Of a DNA stretch of 46,351 bases, positions 12,901 through 23,680 are shown piece by piece (positions within the stretch are counted from its first letter, which is position 1; every line of letters starts with the position of its first letter). The stretch comes from Ettlia oleoabundans (taxonomy: Eukaryota; Chlorophyta; Chlorophyceae; Chlamydomonadales). Under the pieces are notes generated by a model. The model was not told the DNA's origin and ran no database searches. It was given only the letters and a program-made list of their open reading frames with translations. The translations under genes were made by a program, and so were the position numbers. The stretch lies in contig JAAMXP010000091.1 of NCBI GenBank assembly GCA_019693395.1, positions 3,118 to 49,468 of the forward strand. Direction: 5' to 3'.

Positions 12901-15900
12901 CCAGTGTAGTAACACCGGCTGTTGGCAAATATGTTTCATGTGCTGGCCTCCCCAGTTCGCCTCTGCAATCCATATTACACCCTCCCTCACTTCTGCTATC
13001 CCGCACTGTACCGCAGCAAAACGTGGAGGCTGCAGTACGGTACCTCGACTTGGTTGAGACCCTGTGCAATTGGCTGGTGGCGCAGAGTGCGGCAATTGCC
13101 AGCTCTGCCGTTAACAACGGCAGCGGCGTGGTCGAAGAAGCCGTGCTGTCAGGTGGTTGGCTGGTTGGTTGGTGGGTGCCTGCTGGCTGGGGCTTGCCTC
13201 AGCCGCCACCTTATAAAGCTGCAGTCCACCCTACTTTGCCCACTAATGCTTTGGTCCTGCACTGCTGCTCGGCCACCGTGTCATCCTGCTGATCCCAGCA
13301 GATGAGCTGCTAATGTGCCTTATTTAATGTGCTCGTTGCTGAAGTATCTGTTTCTCGGTGTGCCTTCAATTTTGCTGAAGTATCTTTTCTTCACTCTCCT
13401 TTCTCTTCTTGCTGTGCTTTCTTGCCCACCTGCACATGAGCAATTGGTTGAAAGGTTACCGATCTGCCCTGCCCACTGCAATACCTTCCCACACTGATGC
13501 TGTCTTCTGCCACGCCCTTGCACTCCTGCAGACGAGCAGCTGGTGGACCTGTGGCTGACCAGCGTGGGCGTGCTGGCCAAGAGCCTGTGCAAGGACGAGT
13601 GCCAGCCGCTCAGGGACAATGCCATCATGGTGCTAGGGTGTGTAGGGGCTCGGGAGATGAGGGGTCCTGTGATTGTGAAGTGCGCATTCCCAAGTCCACC
13701 TATTTTGCTGGGATGGCATTGACCCGGCCACGCGCCAGGCTGGCCCAGAGCCAAGATCATGTGCCTCTCCCCTGGATTGCTCCTTTGCGCCGACAGTGCT
13801 CTGGGCCCTATCCATCTGCGTGCGCGCCGTCCNNNNNNNNNNNNTTCTTCCTTGCAGCCGTGCGCTAGTGTCTAGTGAGCGCCTCAACCTGCCACCGGAG
13901 CTCTGGGTGCAGACGCTGAGGGAGCTGCTGGTGCCCGTGGCAACAGGTGGGTGGTTGGGTGGGCACTGAGGTTGCGCTGCCCTCCAACGGGTGTAGGTCC
14001 CACCATCTGGTTCGTCTGACGTATAATTTTGGGTGTGTTCCTGTACGTGCCTCCTTTGCGTAGTGGCTGTTGAAAGCGCTGAGGTTTGCACTGAGGCTTT
14101 CATTACTGCCGCTGTTGCGCCCTGCCTTCGTAGTCCCCCAACCCTAACCCAACCCTTCCTCATCCTCTTGCTGCAGACCTGGCGCGGCTGGCCGTAAAGA
14201 AGGCGAGGAGTCACCCAGGAGCTGAGAAGAGCGTACGCCTGGCGGTCAGCATGCTTGTGAAGACGGTGCTGCAGGTGGATTAGTGGGGGTGCCGCAACAC
14301 TCAAGTGCACGCAGCTGCAAGCCGCCGCCGGCCTGTAACAACCACGAATGTTCGTCAGGGTTGCCCTCAAAACACATCAAAGTTTACTTCCAGTGGTGTT
14401 TTGCTGGATTATACCAGATGCAATGCTTACTGCTGTTCTGCTGTGTTGCTCCTTTGTACAGTACATTGAGGTAGTGCAGTACGACAAGGACTTCTATTCC
14501 CTCTGGCAGGCGGTACTGCAGGCACTCCAGGTAGGCTCTGCGGCACAACCGCTCCCATGTGCCCTGGGTCCTCTAGTGGGCTGTGAGTCTGCGTGTTGCT
14601 GGTGTGATTGTGTCGTCCTGCCCTTACAAGCAGCTCCTAGTATGGTATCTGCCTGTGCGCCAATGCTTACCAGGCTTCTTGACCGCAGTGCTCCACATGG
14701 GTATTGCACCGCTTGCCGGCCTCACCAGTGTCAATCATGCCGTTCACTGTCGGATATCTCTGCAGGACTGCATGGCTGTGCGGCACGAGGCGGTACAGGA
14801 GTCTGTGCCTGAGAACGCGAAGAACATGCTGCTGGTGCTGGCCAGCTCAGGAATACTTACTCGCAACTGGCAGGTGGGTGGGGTGATGCGGCTGGGAGCT
14901 GGGAGCACCCTGCTAGTACAGAGTAGCCGAGTGATTGCAACCGTGCCCTTGTTTACAGCATGCTACGTTTGTGACACCTGTGGGGCTGCAAGTCCCAGAT
15001 GTTCCTGCACGCAGCCTCAGCTTCTTGTCGCTTGCCAGAATTGTGCCTTTGCATCGGCATCTCTCTGCCGTTATTGGTACTGCGGTCAACTTTCAGCGCG
15101 GCTTGGCTCCTTGTTGAGTTTATGTCTCGTGTTTCTGAGTATGTCTGGTGTTTCTGAGTGGCTTGTTACCTGGCTGACCGGCTGGGGTGCAGGATGTGAG
15201 CGGGCGCAACCTCTGGGACTTGACCTTCAGCAAGGCACACACCATCTCATCTGGCCTCAACCCCAGCATGCTAGAGGCCACCCTCACCCCTCCCGACCGC
15301 ACCTCAACGGATGGCGGCGGCTCTACAGCAGCGCCTGCTGCAGCAGCGGCAGAGGGCGGTAATGCTGTGCTGGCACGTGCTGCTGGCGCAGCTGGCGAGG
15401 CTGGTGCCGGGAATGCCACTACACAGCCGACTGGTGGCGGCAGCGCTTCCCACGAAGCCGTGGGCGAGGCTTCAGCTGCAGGGGCAGGGGTGGAGCAGAC
15501 GCCGCAGCCTGCGGGTCGCGGCAACAGCCTGTCGAGTTCCACGGAGGGTTCTGGCAGTGAGGGGGTGCGGTCCCACCCCATCTCACCCGACCATGTGGAA
15601 GACACCCCACCACATGAGGCCTTGCCTGCATCTGCACCACATCATGAGACCCAAACCCTGCCAACATCCCCAGCAAACGCTAGCGGAGCCTCAGCTGCGC
15701 CAGCCAATGGCAGTCTGCTTACCACAGCAGGCGTTCAGCCACCTCAGGGGCCCGGTGCGATGCCTGGTGGGCAGCAAGCGGCGGCGGGAGCTTCCACAGG
15801 AGCTGCAGTAAAAGTAAATGCGGCATCAGCCGCAGGGGCAGTAGCAACGGCAGAGGCCGAGGGGGAAGAGGGAGACGAGGATTATAGTGATGAGGTGCAG

Positions 15901-15936
15901 GCTGAGCAGTCGTCCTCCACATGCAAACAGAGCTGA
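3918..15936 (+). CDS. GNOM: GBF1/GNOM-type Sec7-domain ARF guanine-nucleotide exchange factor, 31 exons
   Basis: Large ARF-GEF that loads GTP on ARF at Golgi or endosomal membranes. Exons: 3918-4013, 4130-4199, 4303-4434, 4652-4845, 5177-5228, 5372-5869, 6015-6202, 6590-6810, 7113-7273, 7508-7599, 7804-8092, 8312-8397, 8645-8761, 9064-9196, 9407-9499, 9726-9880, 10245-10384, 10588-10682, 10818-10966, 11236-11328, 11519-11726, 11912-12084, 12329-12416, 12707-12837, 13017-13152, 13532-13637, 13858-13946, 14177-14274, 14462-14530, 14766-14873, 15193-15936. Total 5004 nt, 1667 aa; GNOM is about 1450 aa. The DCB/HUS region matches GNOM/GBF1 ([29 protein letters not shown]). The Sec7 domain covers about 575-780, with the glutamic finger at E684 (FRPPGEGQK) and MLNTDLHN at 723-730. 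HDS-type helical repeats follow ([15 protein letters not shown]). The last exon is an Ala/Gly/Ser-rich tail. The start is the first ATG in frame with the DCB-like helix. Exon 19 appears to use a GC donor. A 12-base N run lies in intron 26. Confidence 0.9.
5429..5869 (+). other. Ala/Gly/acidic low-complexity insert in exon 6 of the ARF-GEF
   Basis: The middle of exon 6 (about codons 200-290 of the protein) is rich in Ala, Gly, Glu and Asp. It separates the DCB-like helix ending in VYHIFSRLD from the HUS start [13 protein letters not shown]. The reading frame is open throughout and joins at both splice sites, so this looks like a lineage-specific disordered linker rather than a retained intron. 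Confidence 0.55.
10967..11235 (+). other. Putative GC-AG intron (intron 19 of the ARF-GEF)
   Basis: The exon upstream ends in GAGCAG and is followed by GCACGC, not GT. The open frame then runs into a CTG tract and a TGA at 10988-10990. The next exon starts after TGCAG at 11236 in phase 0 and matches GNOM again ([11 protein letters not shown]). Only a donor near 10967 keeps frame, so a GC-AG intron is the simplest reading. Confidence 0.6.
13833..13844. other. Assembly gap (12 N) inside ARF-GEF intron 26
   Basis: Twelve ambiguous bases lie 13 bases upstream of the acceptor of exon 27. They do not interrupt coding sequence in the model. Confidence 0.98.
15193..15936 (+). other. Low-complexity C-terminal tail exon of the ARF-GEF
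   Basis: The final 744-base exon encodes the last helix ([18 protein letters not shown], matching the GNOM WELTW region) and then about 200 residues dominated by Ala, Gly, Ser, Thr and Pro, with an acidic end ([12 protein letters not shown]). No domain is recognised. The tail accounts for most of the extra length over plant GNOM. Confidence 0.7.
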
Positions 15937-16442
15937 GCTTCAGCACAGCGATTTGTTTTACTGCGCCTCAGGTTCCCCGTCTCCTTCTTTTCATTTATTT
16001 GGCCTCTTTGCCGCCCTAGCAGCTTGGACCTACTTTGAGTCAAGATCGAAACTAAGATTGGGTGCACAGCAAAATGTGATGCCATGCGGGTACAAGCTTG
16101 CATGCGGTGTCTACGGCAGCAGTGGCGCTGCCGCCACATGCGCTACATGCGCTGTGCCTCTCCTGCTGGGGTGTGGTAGGGCGATAGGCCCTCCCGGCAG
16201 GCGACTACCTGTTTTCGCCATGCGTACCACGCGGTGAACACAGCTCCGATTGCAGGAACTACATGTGGGTAAATGGCTGCGGGGGCCGGTTACGTCATCC
16301 ACACACATAGGATCCCAGCTCGTGCTGCGGCCTGCAGCTCCTCAGCAGGCAGCAGCTGGTGTGCCTGAATAAATTGGAATCATCGACCTATTCTTCAAAA
16401 CTTGCAGCCCTTCCTGGTAACAGTTCTCGCACAGTCATCATC
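15937..16442. other. Spacer between ARF-GEF and the FAS1 array
   Basis: About 500 bases that must include the ARF-GEF 3' UTR and the promoter of FAS1-A. A weak A/T-rich element (AATAAAT) lies about 75 bases before the FAS1-A start codon. No gene was seen on either strand. Confidence 0.45.
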
Positions 16443-18285
16443 ATGAAGGCTCCTGCAGCTCTGATCCTCCTGTGCCTGGCCGCCTCGGCCTCCATCGGTG
16501 AGCTTCTATTGCGCCGCGGCCCAGTTTCACCACACAACACGCCTGATATGGGCTGAAATCGTACTCGAGTTGAACGTGGGGGGTATTCGGCAGGAAATGT
16601 ATGGGTGGGAGCGCAACCAGTGCTTGCTAGGGCAACCCCGCTGCTTCACTGCTGGTCAGAAGCAGGCTGGCTGCCAGGCCTTTTACGACTTTGTCAAGCC
16701 GTTCTGCCACCAATTCACAGCGTTGTGCGAGTTTTTTGTGGTGCAGGCCGCGCCAACATCGTGGAGGTGGCAATGAGCCAGCCCGAGCTCTCCACCCTGG
16801 TGGCTGCGGTGCAGGTGAGCGCACAGCCACACACTTCCACGGACCACTACCTCCAGCCCTGCCCCTTGGCCCAACTTTGTGCTTGCTTGCTAGCTAGCTG
16901 TGTTGCCTCGTCATTGCATGGTCTGCGAGTAGGCTGCCGCAGTCAGCATTTGCCGCGCAGTCCATGCATCGACCCACCCTATCCATCCCACCCTGCTCCT
17001 TACAATCTGTGCTCAAAGTACAACCATCGCTCTCCCTCACATTTCCACCACTGAACCCAACCCTTTGCCCTCCCTTTCTCCTCCCTGCCTACCACCTACC
17101 TCTCTGTCTGGCTCCCGGTGTGGTTGGCGCTCCAGTTGCCCTTGCGACCTCTCGTTGCCCACTGACCCCGTCCTATTTCCTCCCAGCTGTGCTCCTCACC
17201 GTTTGCCAATGTTCTGCCCCTGCAGGCTGCCGGCCTTGTTGATGCCCTGTCCGCCCCCGAGGCACCCCTGACCGTGTTTGCCCCCACCAACGATGCCTTT
17301 GCCACTGCCCTGGAGGCCCTCGAGCTCACCGCCGAGCAGCTGCTCAACAACACGGAGCTCCTCACCAATGTGAGCACTGAGATCTTTCGGGTGCTGGGGC
17401 TCTGCTGTAGTGCTCTCAAACAAGGCTGCACAGTGCATGCATGCCACCTTTCGGCAACGAAAAGGACCAGCACCTGGCCTCAGCTCTGGTGCTCAACTGT
17501 TGGTGCTGACGCAAACACTCCCATCCGTCAGCCGAGCCTCCTTAATAGGCCCTAGTGACTTGTTCCCCTGCAGCGGCCCCCTCTTCAGTTATGTAGTGAA
17601 CCTTACCTCATAGTTTTGTTTCACCCCTGAGCTGTAGGTGCTGCTGTACCACGTTGTGCCTGGCGCCGCCCGGTCCACGGACCTGATGGAGGACATGGTG
17701 CTGCCCACTCTGCTGGAGGGCGCCAACCTGACGGTGAGGACGCCAGAGGGCTGGTTGTATGGCAGTCGCGGGGCTGGGGATGGAGTGCAAGGCTTGGCGC
17801 ACACACAGCACCAACCCAGGCTTGCACCCACACCATCTCCCTCCTTGACCCACCCACTTTCTTCCTGCAGGTGTCCATGCCCCCCGGTGAGGTGCTCATC
17901 CTGTCCCCCGGCGCTGGCCCCGCCAAGGTCATTGCGGTGAGTTCCACCACCATCCGTAAGTGTGCCATCTTTCGATGTTGTAAATGTGAAAGCGGTGGCA
18001 GCCAGCGCTGCCAATAAATTAGCAGGTGCCGTGTACCAAAAGCGCTGGTGTCGGTGGCAGCACGAGGCTCCATTGGATGGACAGTCTTGTGTCTGCCCAT
18101 GTGCGGACTCAGTGCAGGCTTGCGTAGTGATCCCGCACCTGCATCTTTAGCAAGATATTTAACCGCATGTTCTCACTCTCTCATGCTCCCATCCGCCCCG
18201 TGGCTCCCTGGCGTTGCAGGCTGATGTGGCTGCCGGCGACAGCATCGTGCACATCATCGACGGTGTGCTGGTGCCCGAGCTGTGA
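16443..18285 (+). CDS. Secreted single-domain fasciclin (FAS1) protein, copy A
   Basis: Exons: 16443-16497, 16747-16814, 17226-17369, 17638-17733, 17871-17936, 18220-18285 (495 nt, 164 aa). Residues 1-19 form a short signal peptide (MKAPAALILLCLAASASIG). The remainder is one FAS1 domain: LSTLVAAVQ near the start, the H1 motif LTVFAPTNDAF, LTAEQLLNNTELLTN, the H2 motif VLLYHVVPG, and a closing VHIIDGVLVPEL. FAS1 domains mediate cell-surface or matrix adhesion and carbohydrate binding, so an extracellular or wall location is inferred. The domain is about the normal length (130-145 aa). No GPI signal or second domain was seen. This is the first and most divergent of four tandem copies; its signal peptide differs from those of the other three. 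All splice sites are GT-AG. Confidence 0.85.
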
Positions 18286-18758
18286 AGCCCTGGATGTTCA
18301 AACCAAGCAATGAGGAGAACATTAAATGATTTGCACAGAATCCTTGCGAGCTAGGTCACCAGGCGTCGGCCCATTGGCTTTCCCTGGGCCCCTCGCATTT
18401 ACCCATTTGCCGTCCCGCCAGGGCATGCATATATGAATACACAGAAGATTGGTCCCGCTCTGCATTTCGTTTTGACCGCGATCGGTTCGTGCACGCGCTC
18501 CTTTCGCTCTCGTGCACATGACATCAGCAATGCTATTTGTTGCGGGCATGGGCGCTGGAAAGCGTTCAACAGTCCCCGGCCCACCCACCCCAAGCATCTG
18601 CTTCCTCCTCCGCTACCTAGGGATTGACACATCTGATTCAGATGTCTGGGCAGCTACTGATTGTAAATACCCCCGGCACATAAAAAGTCACGCATAGGAA
18701 CATGCGAGGAAGTATGGAGCGACAGCGGCGGCGGCTGGGCACCTGCTGTGCACGCTGA

Positions 18759-19034
18759 GCGGGAGGCCAGCAGAACATTGCCGTCAGCCGCGCATCTACT
18801 TTGCGCAACAGCGGCCTGGTTGCCGTGTTTTCGCAGATTGAGCAAACCCGTCTCTTTGTTGAGCCCACCGGGGAGCGCGACCCGACCGAGCGAGTCAACA
18901 GCCGGCTGGCAGCACATGCCATGCAAGCGCTGCAGAAAGCCAAGCGCCGTGCCACCGCGCTGCTAAACGGCCATTGGAGGTGGCACAGGGAGGCGGCACA
19001 AAAGGGACAGTGGACCCCGCCCTTGGCTGTCTGA
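18759..19034 (+). CDS. Possible small gene or orphan exon, unknown function
   Basis: A frame open from 18759 ends in TGA at 19032-19034. Its second half looks protein-like: the segment from IEQTRLFVEPTGERDPTERV onward is charged and helical, then NGHWRWHREAAQKGQWTPP, with G/C-biased third positions. There is no ATG in the open stretch. ATGs at 18702 and 18714 are in the same frame but are cut off by a single TGA at 18756-18758. A plausible acceptor (TTTTCGCAG) ends at 18838, just before the ATT of IEQTR, and could start a phase-0 exon whose partner I could not find. I do not recognise the family. It could be a real spliced gene, a decayed gene or chance. Confidence 0.25.
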   Translation, partial: AGGQQNIAVSRASTLRNSGLVAVFSQIEQTRLFVEPTGERDPTERVNSRLAAHAMQALQKAKRRATALLNGHWRWHREAAQKGQWTPPLAV

Positions 19035-19609
19035 GCCATCGCGACAACTGCACAGCAACACGTTGTGGGTCCAGCCAAAACAGGCGACAGCTGAATACTG
19101 CACGTTAATGCGAGCACTTATAGTCATCCAGTCGTAAACCTGGCTCAGATAAAGATTTGCCTCTATGGGTGCTGCTGTCAGCCACATGGGTCCGCACCCC
19201 ACTAAAATAGCGGAGCAGTTGCCAGCCTCTGGCCGACCAAACAAACATATAGCGAGCGAGTTTTCAGTGTTTTCGGCGGCAAGAATCTTTGGAACCCATA
19301 CTGCGCCAGGAACATCCTGGCGAAGCAGCTGCACATTGCAGCGCTTAGTTGGTGGGAAGGGTGGGTGAGCAGCGGTGGGTGGTGGCCGAATAGCAAGCGA
19401 ACACGATTTACTCGCATAACAAGTTAGTGGCACTACCTACCCCCACTTGCTTAAACTGTTGCTGTTTATCTTATTCAGCTGGCAAGGACAACACCAGGTG
19501 GCTGTGGTTGCCCCATGCAAAGAGAAGCTGAGCCTTGCGGCAGCTCCCTCCATGCAGTGCAGCTGCTAACTTCTACCACAGCAGCCACAGCAGCTGTGGT
19601 CTTCCCTGG

Positions 19610-19617
19610 TATATAAG
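19610..19617 (+). promoter_or_regulatory. TATA box of FAS1-B
   Basis: TATATAAG lies 62 bases upstream of the FAS1-B start codon, which is suitable spacing for a core promoter with a short leader. The other FAS1 copies have no equally clear match, only weaker T/A-rich elements. Confidence 0.6.
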
Positions 19618-19671
19618 CTGGCTGATGCCGGTTTCTACAGTTTAACACCTTTTCCTCCAAGCACATTCATC

Positions 19672-21200
19672 ATGAGGACCGCCACTCTTGCTCTGCTGCT
19701 GTGCCTGGCAGCCACTGCCACCCCAGGTGAGTCAGGCTAACTGCAACACAGTTTTGTAGCACAATGCCCCTGCTCCACCACACACATCCTGGTTACCGAA
19801 CAGCAGGGGCGATTTGAAGGCTGTGCAGCGCTCCTGGCCGTATTTCTGTGGCTGATTAAGGCGCTACAAGTGACTGGCGGCTGCAGCGGCCACGCAGGCA
19901 GCTGTGCGCAAGCTTCTAGGACTGCTCAACTCCTTCCCCTGTCCAGATTGCCAGCCGTAGGTTATTGCGTTGCTTCAAAAACTAATTGGTAAACACCGCC
20001 TCCCAATTCCTGCAGGCCGTGCCAACATTGTCGAGGTTGCCCAGGGCCAGCCCAACCTGTCCACCCTGGTGGCGGCAATTCAGGTGGGCGGATGGGCGGG
20101 CGGCAGCTGGCAACGCAAACCCGGCCTCATTCGGCTGCCACCTGTGCCTCAGTTTCGCACCTGTTGTCCACTTCTAACAGCACATCTCCCCAGCATGATC
20201 ACACCGCCATTCTTGGATTCCACCGACTGTCCCCTTTGCCATCTCGTCCATGCCGTCGCTGGTCCTTCTCCTTGCGGCATCCTTCCCTTTGCACCTCACC
20301 TCTTTCGGCTTCTCGCTCCTCGCCACCCACTGCAGGCTGCTGGCCTGGAGCAGCAGCTGGCCAGCCCCGAGCAGCCCCTCACCGTGTTTGCTCCCACCAA
20401 CGAGGCCTTTGAAGCCGCGCTTGCATCCCTGGGCATCACTGCCGAGGAGCTGCTGGCTGACACTGAGACCCTCACCAACGTTCTTTCCTACCATGTGGTT
20501 CCTGGTATGGCAGCTGCCTCCACCGACCTGATGGACGGGATGATGCTGCCCACATTGCTGGAGGGCTACAACCTGACGGTGAGCACTGTGTTTGGAAAGA
20601 CAGGGAACAAGGTTGGAACCATACCGTGCCTGCTCGAAGGCTTGGGTCCTGCTTGACTCTCTGTGTTGCAGCTGGCTGGCTGACTGCTGGCTGGCTGGCT
20701 GGCTGGCTGGAAAACTGGAGCACTAGCCAGGAACAGCCCTGCTTCACGCTCATCACACCTGATAAGAACCTGCACCTAATATGTATGTCTCTGGCCAACC
20801 GCTACTCGTCCTTCTCCCTCCTCGCAGGTGTCCATGCCGGTCGGTGAAGGGGTGCAGATTCTGTCCGGGGGCGCCCCGCCCGCCACTGTCATCCAAGTGA
20901 GACTCGACAGTGTGCTGCTGCTGCTGCTGCTGCTGCTGTGTTTACCACAATCACTCTATCGTTCCACTTTGGCTGCGTCAGCCCATAAACAGTCACAGCG
21001 CTTCGGTCTTTTAGCTACTCAAACCCTGCACGTGTGGCGTACCTGCTGGGGTGCCTTCATGCCTGCCATCCTTCCTGTCTGCCTTCACGCGACTTGCTCC
21101 ACTGCCCCGCCTGCCTCGCCTGCAGCCCGATGTGCCCTCAGGCGACCAACAGGGCTCCATCATCCACATCATTGACGGGGTGCTGCTGCCTGAGATGTGA
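19672..21200 (+). CDS. Secreted single-domain fasciclin (FAS1) protein, copy B
   Basis: Exons: 19672-19726, 20016-20083, 20336-20578, 20828-20896, 21126-21200 (510 nt, 169 aa). The signal peptide is MRTATLALLLCLAATATPG. The FAS1 domain shows RANIVEVAQGQPNLSTLV, LTVFAPTNEAF, VLSYHVVPG, a Met-rich DLMDGMMLPTLLEGYNLT and a terminal IIHIIDGVLLPEM. Compared with copies A and C, exons 3 and 4 are fused: the sequence runs straight from LTN into VLSYHVVPG with no intron. All sites are GT-AG and the frame is intact. An extracellular adhesion or wall role is inferred from the family. The last exon is very close to that of copy D, pointing to a recent shared origin. Confidence 0.87.
20671..20710. repeat. 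CTGG/GCTG tetranucleotide tract in a FAS1-B intron
   Basis: GCTG units are repeated with one interruption (ACT) within the intron between exons 3 and 4. A CTG triplet run of about eight units follows at about 20911-20938 in the next intron. Confidence 0.8.
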
Positions 21201-21663
21201 AACCGCAGTCACAGTACTGAACACATACCCATTTGTATGTTGAAGCGGAAACAGTAATCAGACAGCCCTGAACTCAGCTTCCAAGTTGGTTTGAAATTTC
21301 TTAGTAGCAGGGCTGCCAAGCACGTTTGGTAGATCCCTGGCTCACAAACTTTGCACAGCGTCACTGCAACCTCCCAATTGTTTTGGTTTGTAAGAGGCTG
21401 GATCTCACAAAGAACGCAGAAGAGTGGTTATCATGGAAGCGGGGGGGGTGTGGGGGCGGGGGGGCCGCAACTGTCTTTGCCGCAGCACTTGCAGCACATC
21501 GTGTTCAAACAGAGTTCCAGGCTTTTAAGGGCGAACACGGCCGAATCCAAGGCGCCAACCTTTGCAACTCTTGCTGCTGGCACAGCAGGCAAAGCACCAG
21601 CTCATCATCATCTGCGCAATCGGCTGAGCCAGAGCTGCGTGTACTCTCCGTGGCGCGTACTTC
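21201..21663. other. Spacer between FAS1-B and FAS1-C
   Basis: About 460 bases with a G-rich tract near 21440-21462. It serves as 3' UTR and promoter space; no gene was seen. Confidence 0.45.
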
Positions 21664-23680
21664 ATGAGGTCTGCCACTCTCGTTCTGCTGCTGTGCCTGG
21701 CAGCCACTGCCACCCCAGGCCAGGCAGGCCAACCTTAGCAAAGCTTTAGCCAACTAACCCTTGCTTAAGTAAGAAGCCACCATGCTCCCAGGCAGCAGCG
21801 GCCCCGTGGGAAGAATGGCCTCAACGCTGCAAGCCGTATTCTGTGCTGGGTTTGGGCCCTGGGCAGCACGGTAATGGGCCTCCGCCGGGGCTGCGGGTAC
21901 ACTAGCCCCTTGGACCGCTCAAACCTTGCCATCCCTCCCCAGATTTCCTTTTTTTTTCAAGGAAGCAGAGTTGGTGATGCAGCTTAACGCACATCTGTCT
22001 TGCCAGTGCAGGCTGTGCCAACATCATACGCACCGCTGAGGAGCAGCCCAACCTAGGCACCTTTGTGAACGCCCTGCGGGTGGGGGCGCTCCCATGGCAT
22101 GAATGAGCAACCACCCTTGGATTGCCGTATGTTGGTACCTGCTGGCTTTCTGGCTGCAAGTCTCCCACCCGTCAGCGCCTCTGTTTGTGTTCTTCCTATT
22201 TCCCTCCGCCAACCTCGGACAGTTCAAAGTTCCGCAACTCCATTCATGCTGCTCCTCACGTCTCCACGGTTCGCACCACAACCCTGATGCGCTGGCCGCA
22301 CCTCTTCGCTGCAGGCTGCTGGACTGGACCAGGAGCTGTCCTTCCCCGACCAGCCCCTCACCTTCTTTGCCCCTACTGACCAGGCCTTCTCCGCCGCCAT
22401 CACAACTGGGGCCTTTGACCCGGCGCTATTGGGTGCGGGCTTGACTACGGAGCAGTTTCTTGGAGACGTGGCGTCTCCTCGCAGGGTGAGCGCTGATGAG
22501 CAGCATTGTGATAGACCCGGCCCATGAACAATCTGACAGCCAGTTGTGGTGAGCCAGGACTCAGGCTGTGCAATGCATACATTCCCGCACATTCCTGGTC
22601 CCCCTGACAACCTGCAGCTTCCTGGCAGTACTCCTGGACTACAATGGGAGACCCACACTCAATTCTCACGGTGTCATTTGAGCTTACGGTGCCCGCAATA
22701 TTGGCCTCGTGCACCTTCCTCCTCTTCCCTGCCACCTTGGTGCAGGTGCTGAGTTATCACGTGGTCCCCGGGTCACTTTCCTCGTCTGAGCTGAGGCCTA
22801 TGGATGGAGAGATGCTGGAGACAATGCTGCCTGGCTCAAACCTGACGGTAAAAAGCACCTAGGGCAGGCCCTAAATGCTTGGGAACAAGGTGGACAGCAC
22901 AGCACAGGGCAGGGCAGGGCAGGGCAGAGCAGCACACCGTGTGCAGCGCAGCAGGAAGGCCGGCATACCCCAATCCCCCATTTAGGTGGCATTCTTTGTC
23001 TGAAACTGAAGAAGCACCCGCCTTGGTGAGCTGCCCCCCACTGCAGCCCCCCATTGCAGCTCAGTTCCAGTCTAATACGTTAAACACGACCCTGGCGGCG
23101 CTCACCCTGCCGTGCAGGTGTCCCTGCGGGGTGGTGATTTGCTGATTGTGCCCCAGGGGCCCGGTGCTGCTCAAGTCATACAGGTGGGCAAAGACTGTGC
23201 TGCTGCGGGTGGGGAAACTCGTCTGGTCTTGTCGCTTTGTTTTGTCTCCGTAGGGTCATTGTTAGGACTAGGCTCAGGTTTGGAGCGCAGAAGTAGCAAC
23301 CTCAAGTCATTCGCTGTGGCAGTTTGGTTGCAGTCTTTTTCGTGTCTGTGTGCAAGTTGTGGGTACATTTGGAATAGGCCTGGCTGTGCATGCGCCACTG
23401 CATCCTGCAATGCGGCAGCCAAGTTTTCTGGGTTTCGGTGCCTCTTCCACTCCCGCCTCCTTACCTGCCTGCCCTCCAGCCTGTCCGCCTGCTTGCCTGC
23501 CAGCAGCCTGATGTGTTCGCTTCCCACCGCCTGCATGCTCCTGAGACGTCTCTTACCTGAAGTGCATGTTTTGTCCCTGCCTGCCCACCCACCCACCTGA
23601 TGCCAATGCAGCCTGACGTCCCTGCTGGGGACCCTGCGGGCTCAGTCATCCACATCATTGATGGCGTGCTGGTGCCGTAA
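21664..23680 (+). CDS. Fasciclin (FAS1) protein, copy C, with a damaged first donor site
   Basis: Exons: 21664-21718, 22012-22079, 22315-22485, 22746-22847, 23118-23183, 23612-23680 (531 nt, 176 aa if intron 1 is removed). The signal peptide MRSATLVLLLCLAATATPG is nearly identical to copies B and D. The FAS1 domain is recognisable but divergent: CANIIRTAEEQPNLGTFV, LTFFAPTDQAF, a slightly longer loop, VLSYHVVPG, VIHIIDGVLVP. Where B and D have GTGAG after exon 1, this copy has GCCAG, so the donor is either a poor GC donor or non-functional. All later sites are normal GT-AG and no internal stop is present. It is therefore either a functional gene with a GC-AG intron or a very young pseudogene. 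Confidence 0.7.
22905..22927. repeat. GGGCA pentanucleotide tract in a FAS1-C intron
   Basis: About four to five tandem GGGCA units lie in the intron following the LT-V exon of copy C. Confidence 0.75.

Larger units (their letters stand above)
18286..19671. other. Spacer between FAS1-A and FAS1-B
   Basis: A 1.4-kb interval. It holds the FAS1-A 3' UTR (ATTAAA at about 18321), a possible small coding segment at 18759-19034 described separately, and the FAS1-B promoter with a good TATA box. Nothing else could be supported. Confidence 0.4.

Noticed and set aside
15719..15946. Minus-strand Pro/Leu-rich open frames opposite the ARF-GEF tail
   Set aside because: Antisense shadows of an Ala/Gly-rich, G+C-rich coding exon.
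21440..21462. G-rich tract as a possible G-quadruplex regulatory element near FAS1-C
   Set aside because: Runs of G are present, but position and conservation give no support for function.
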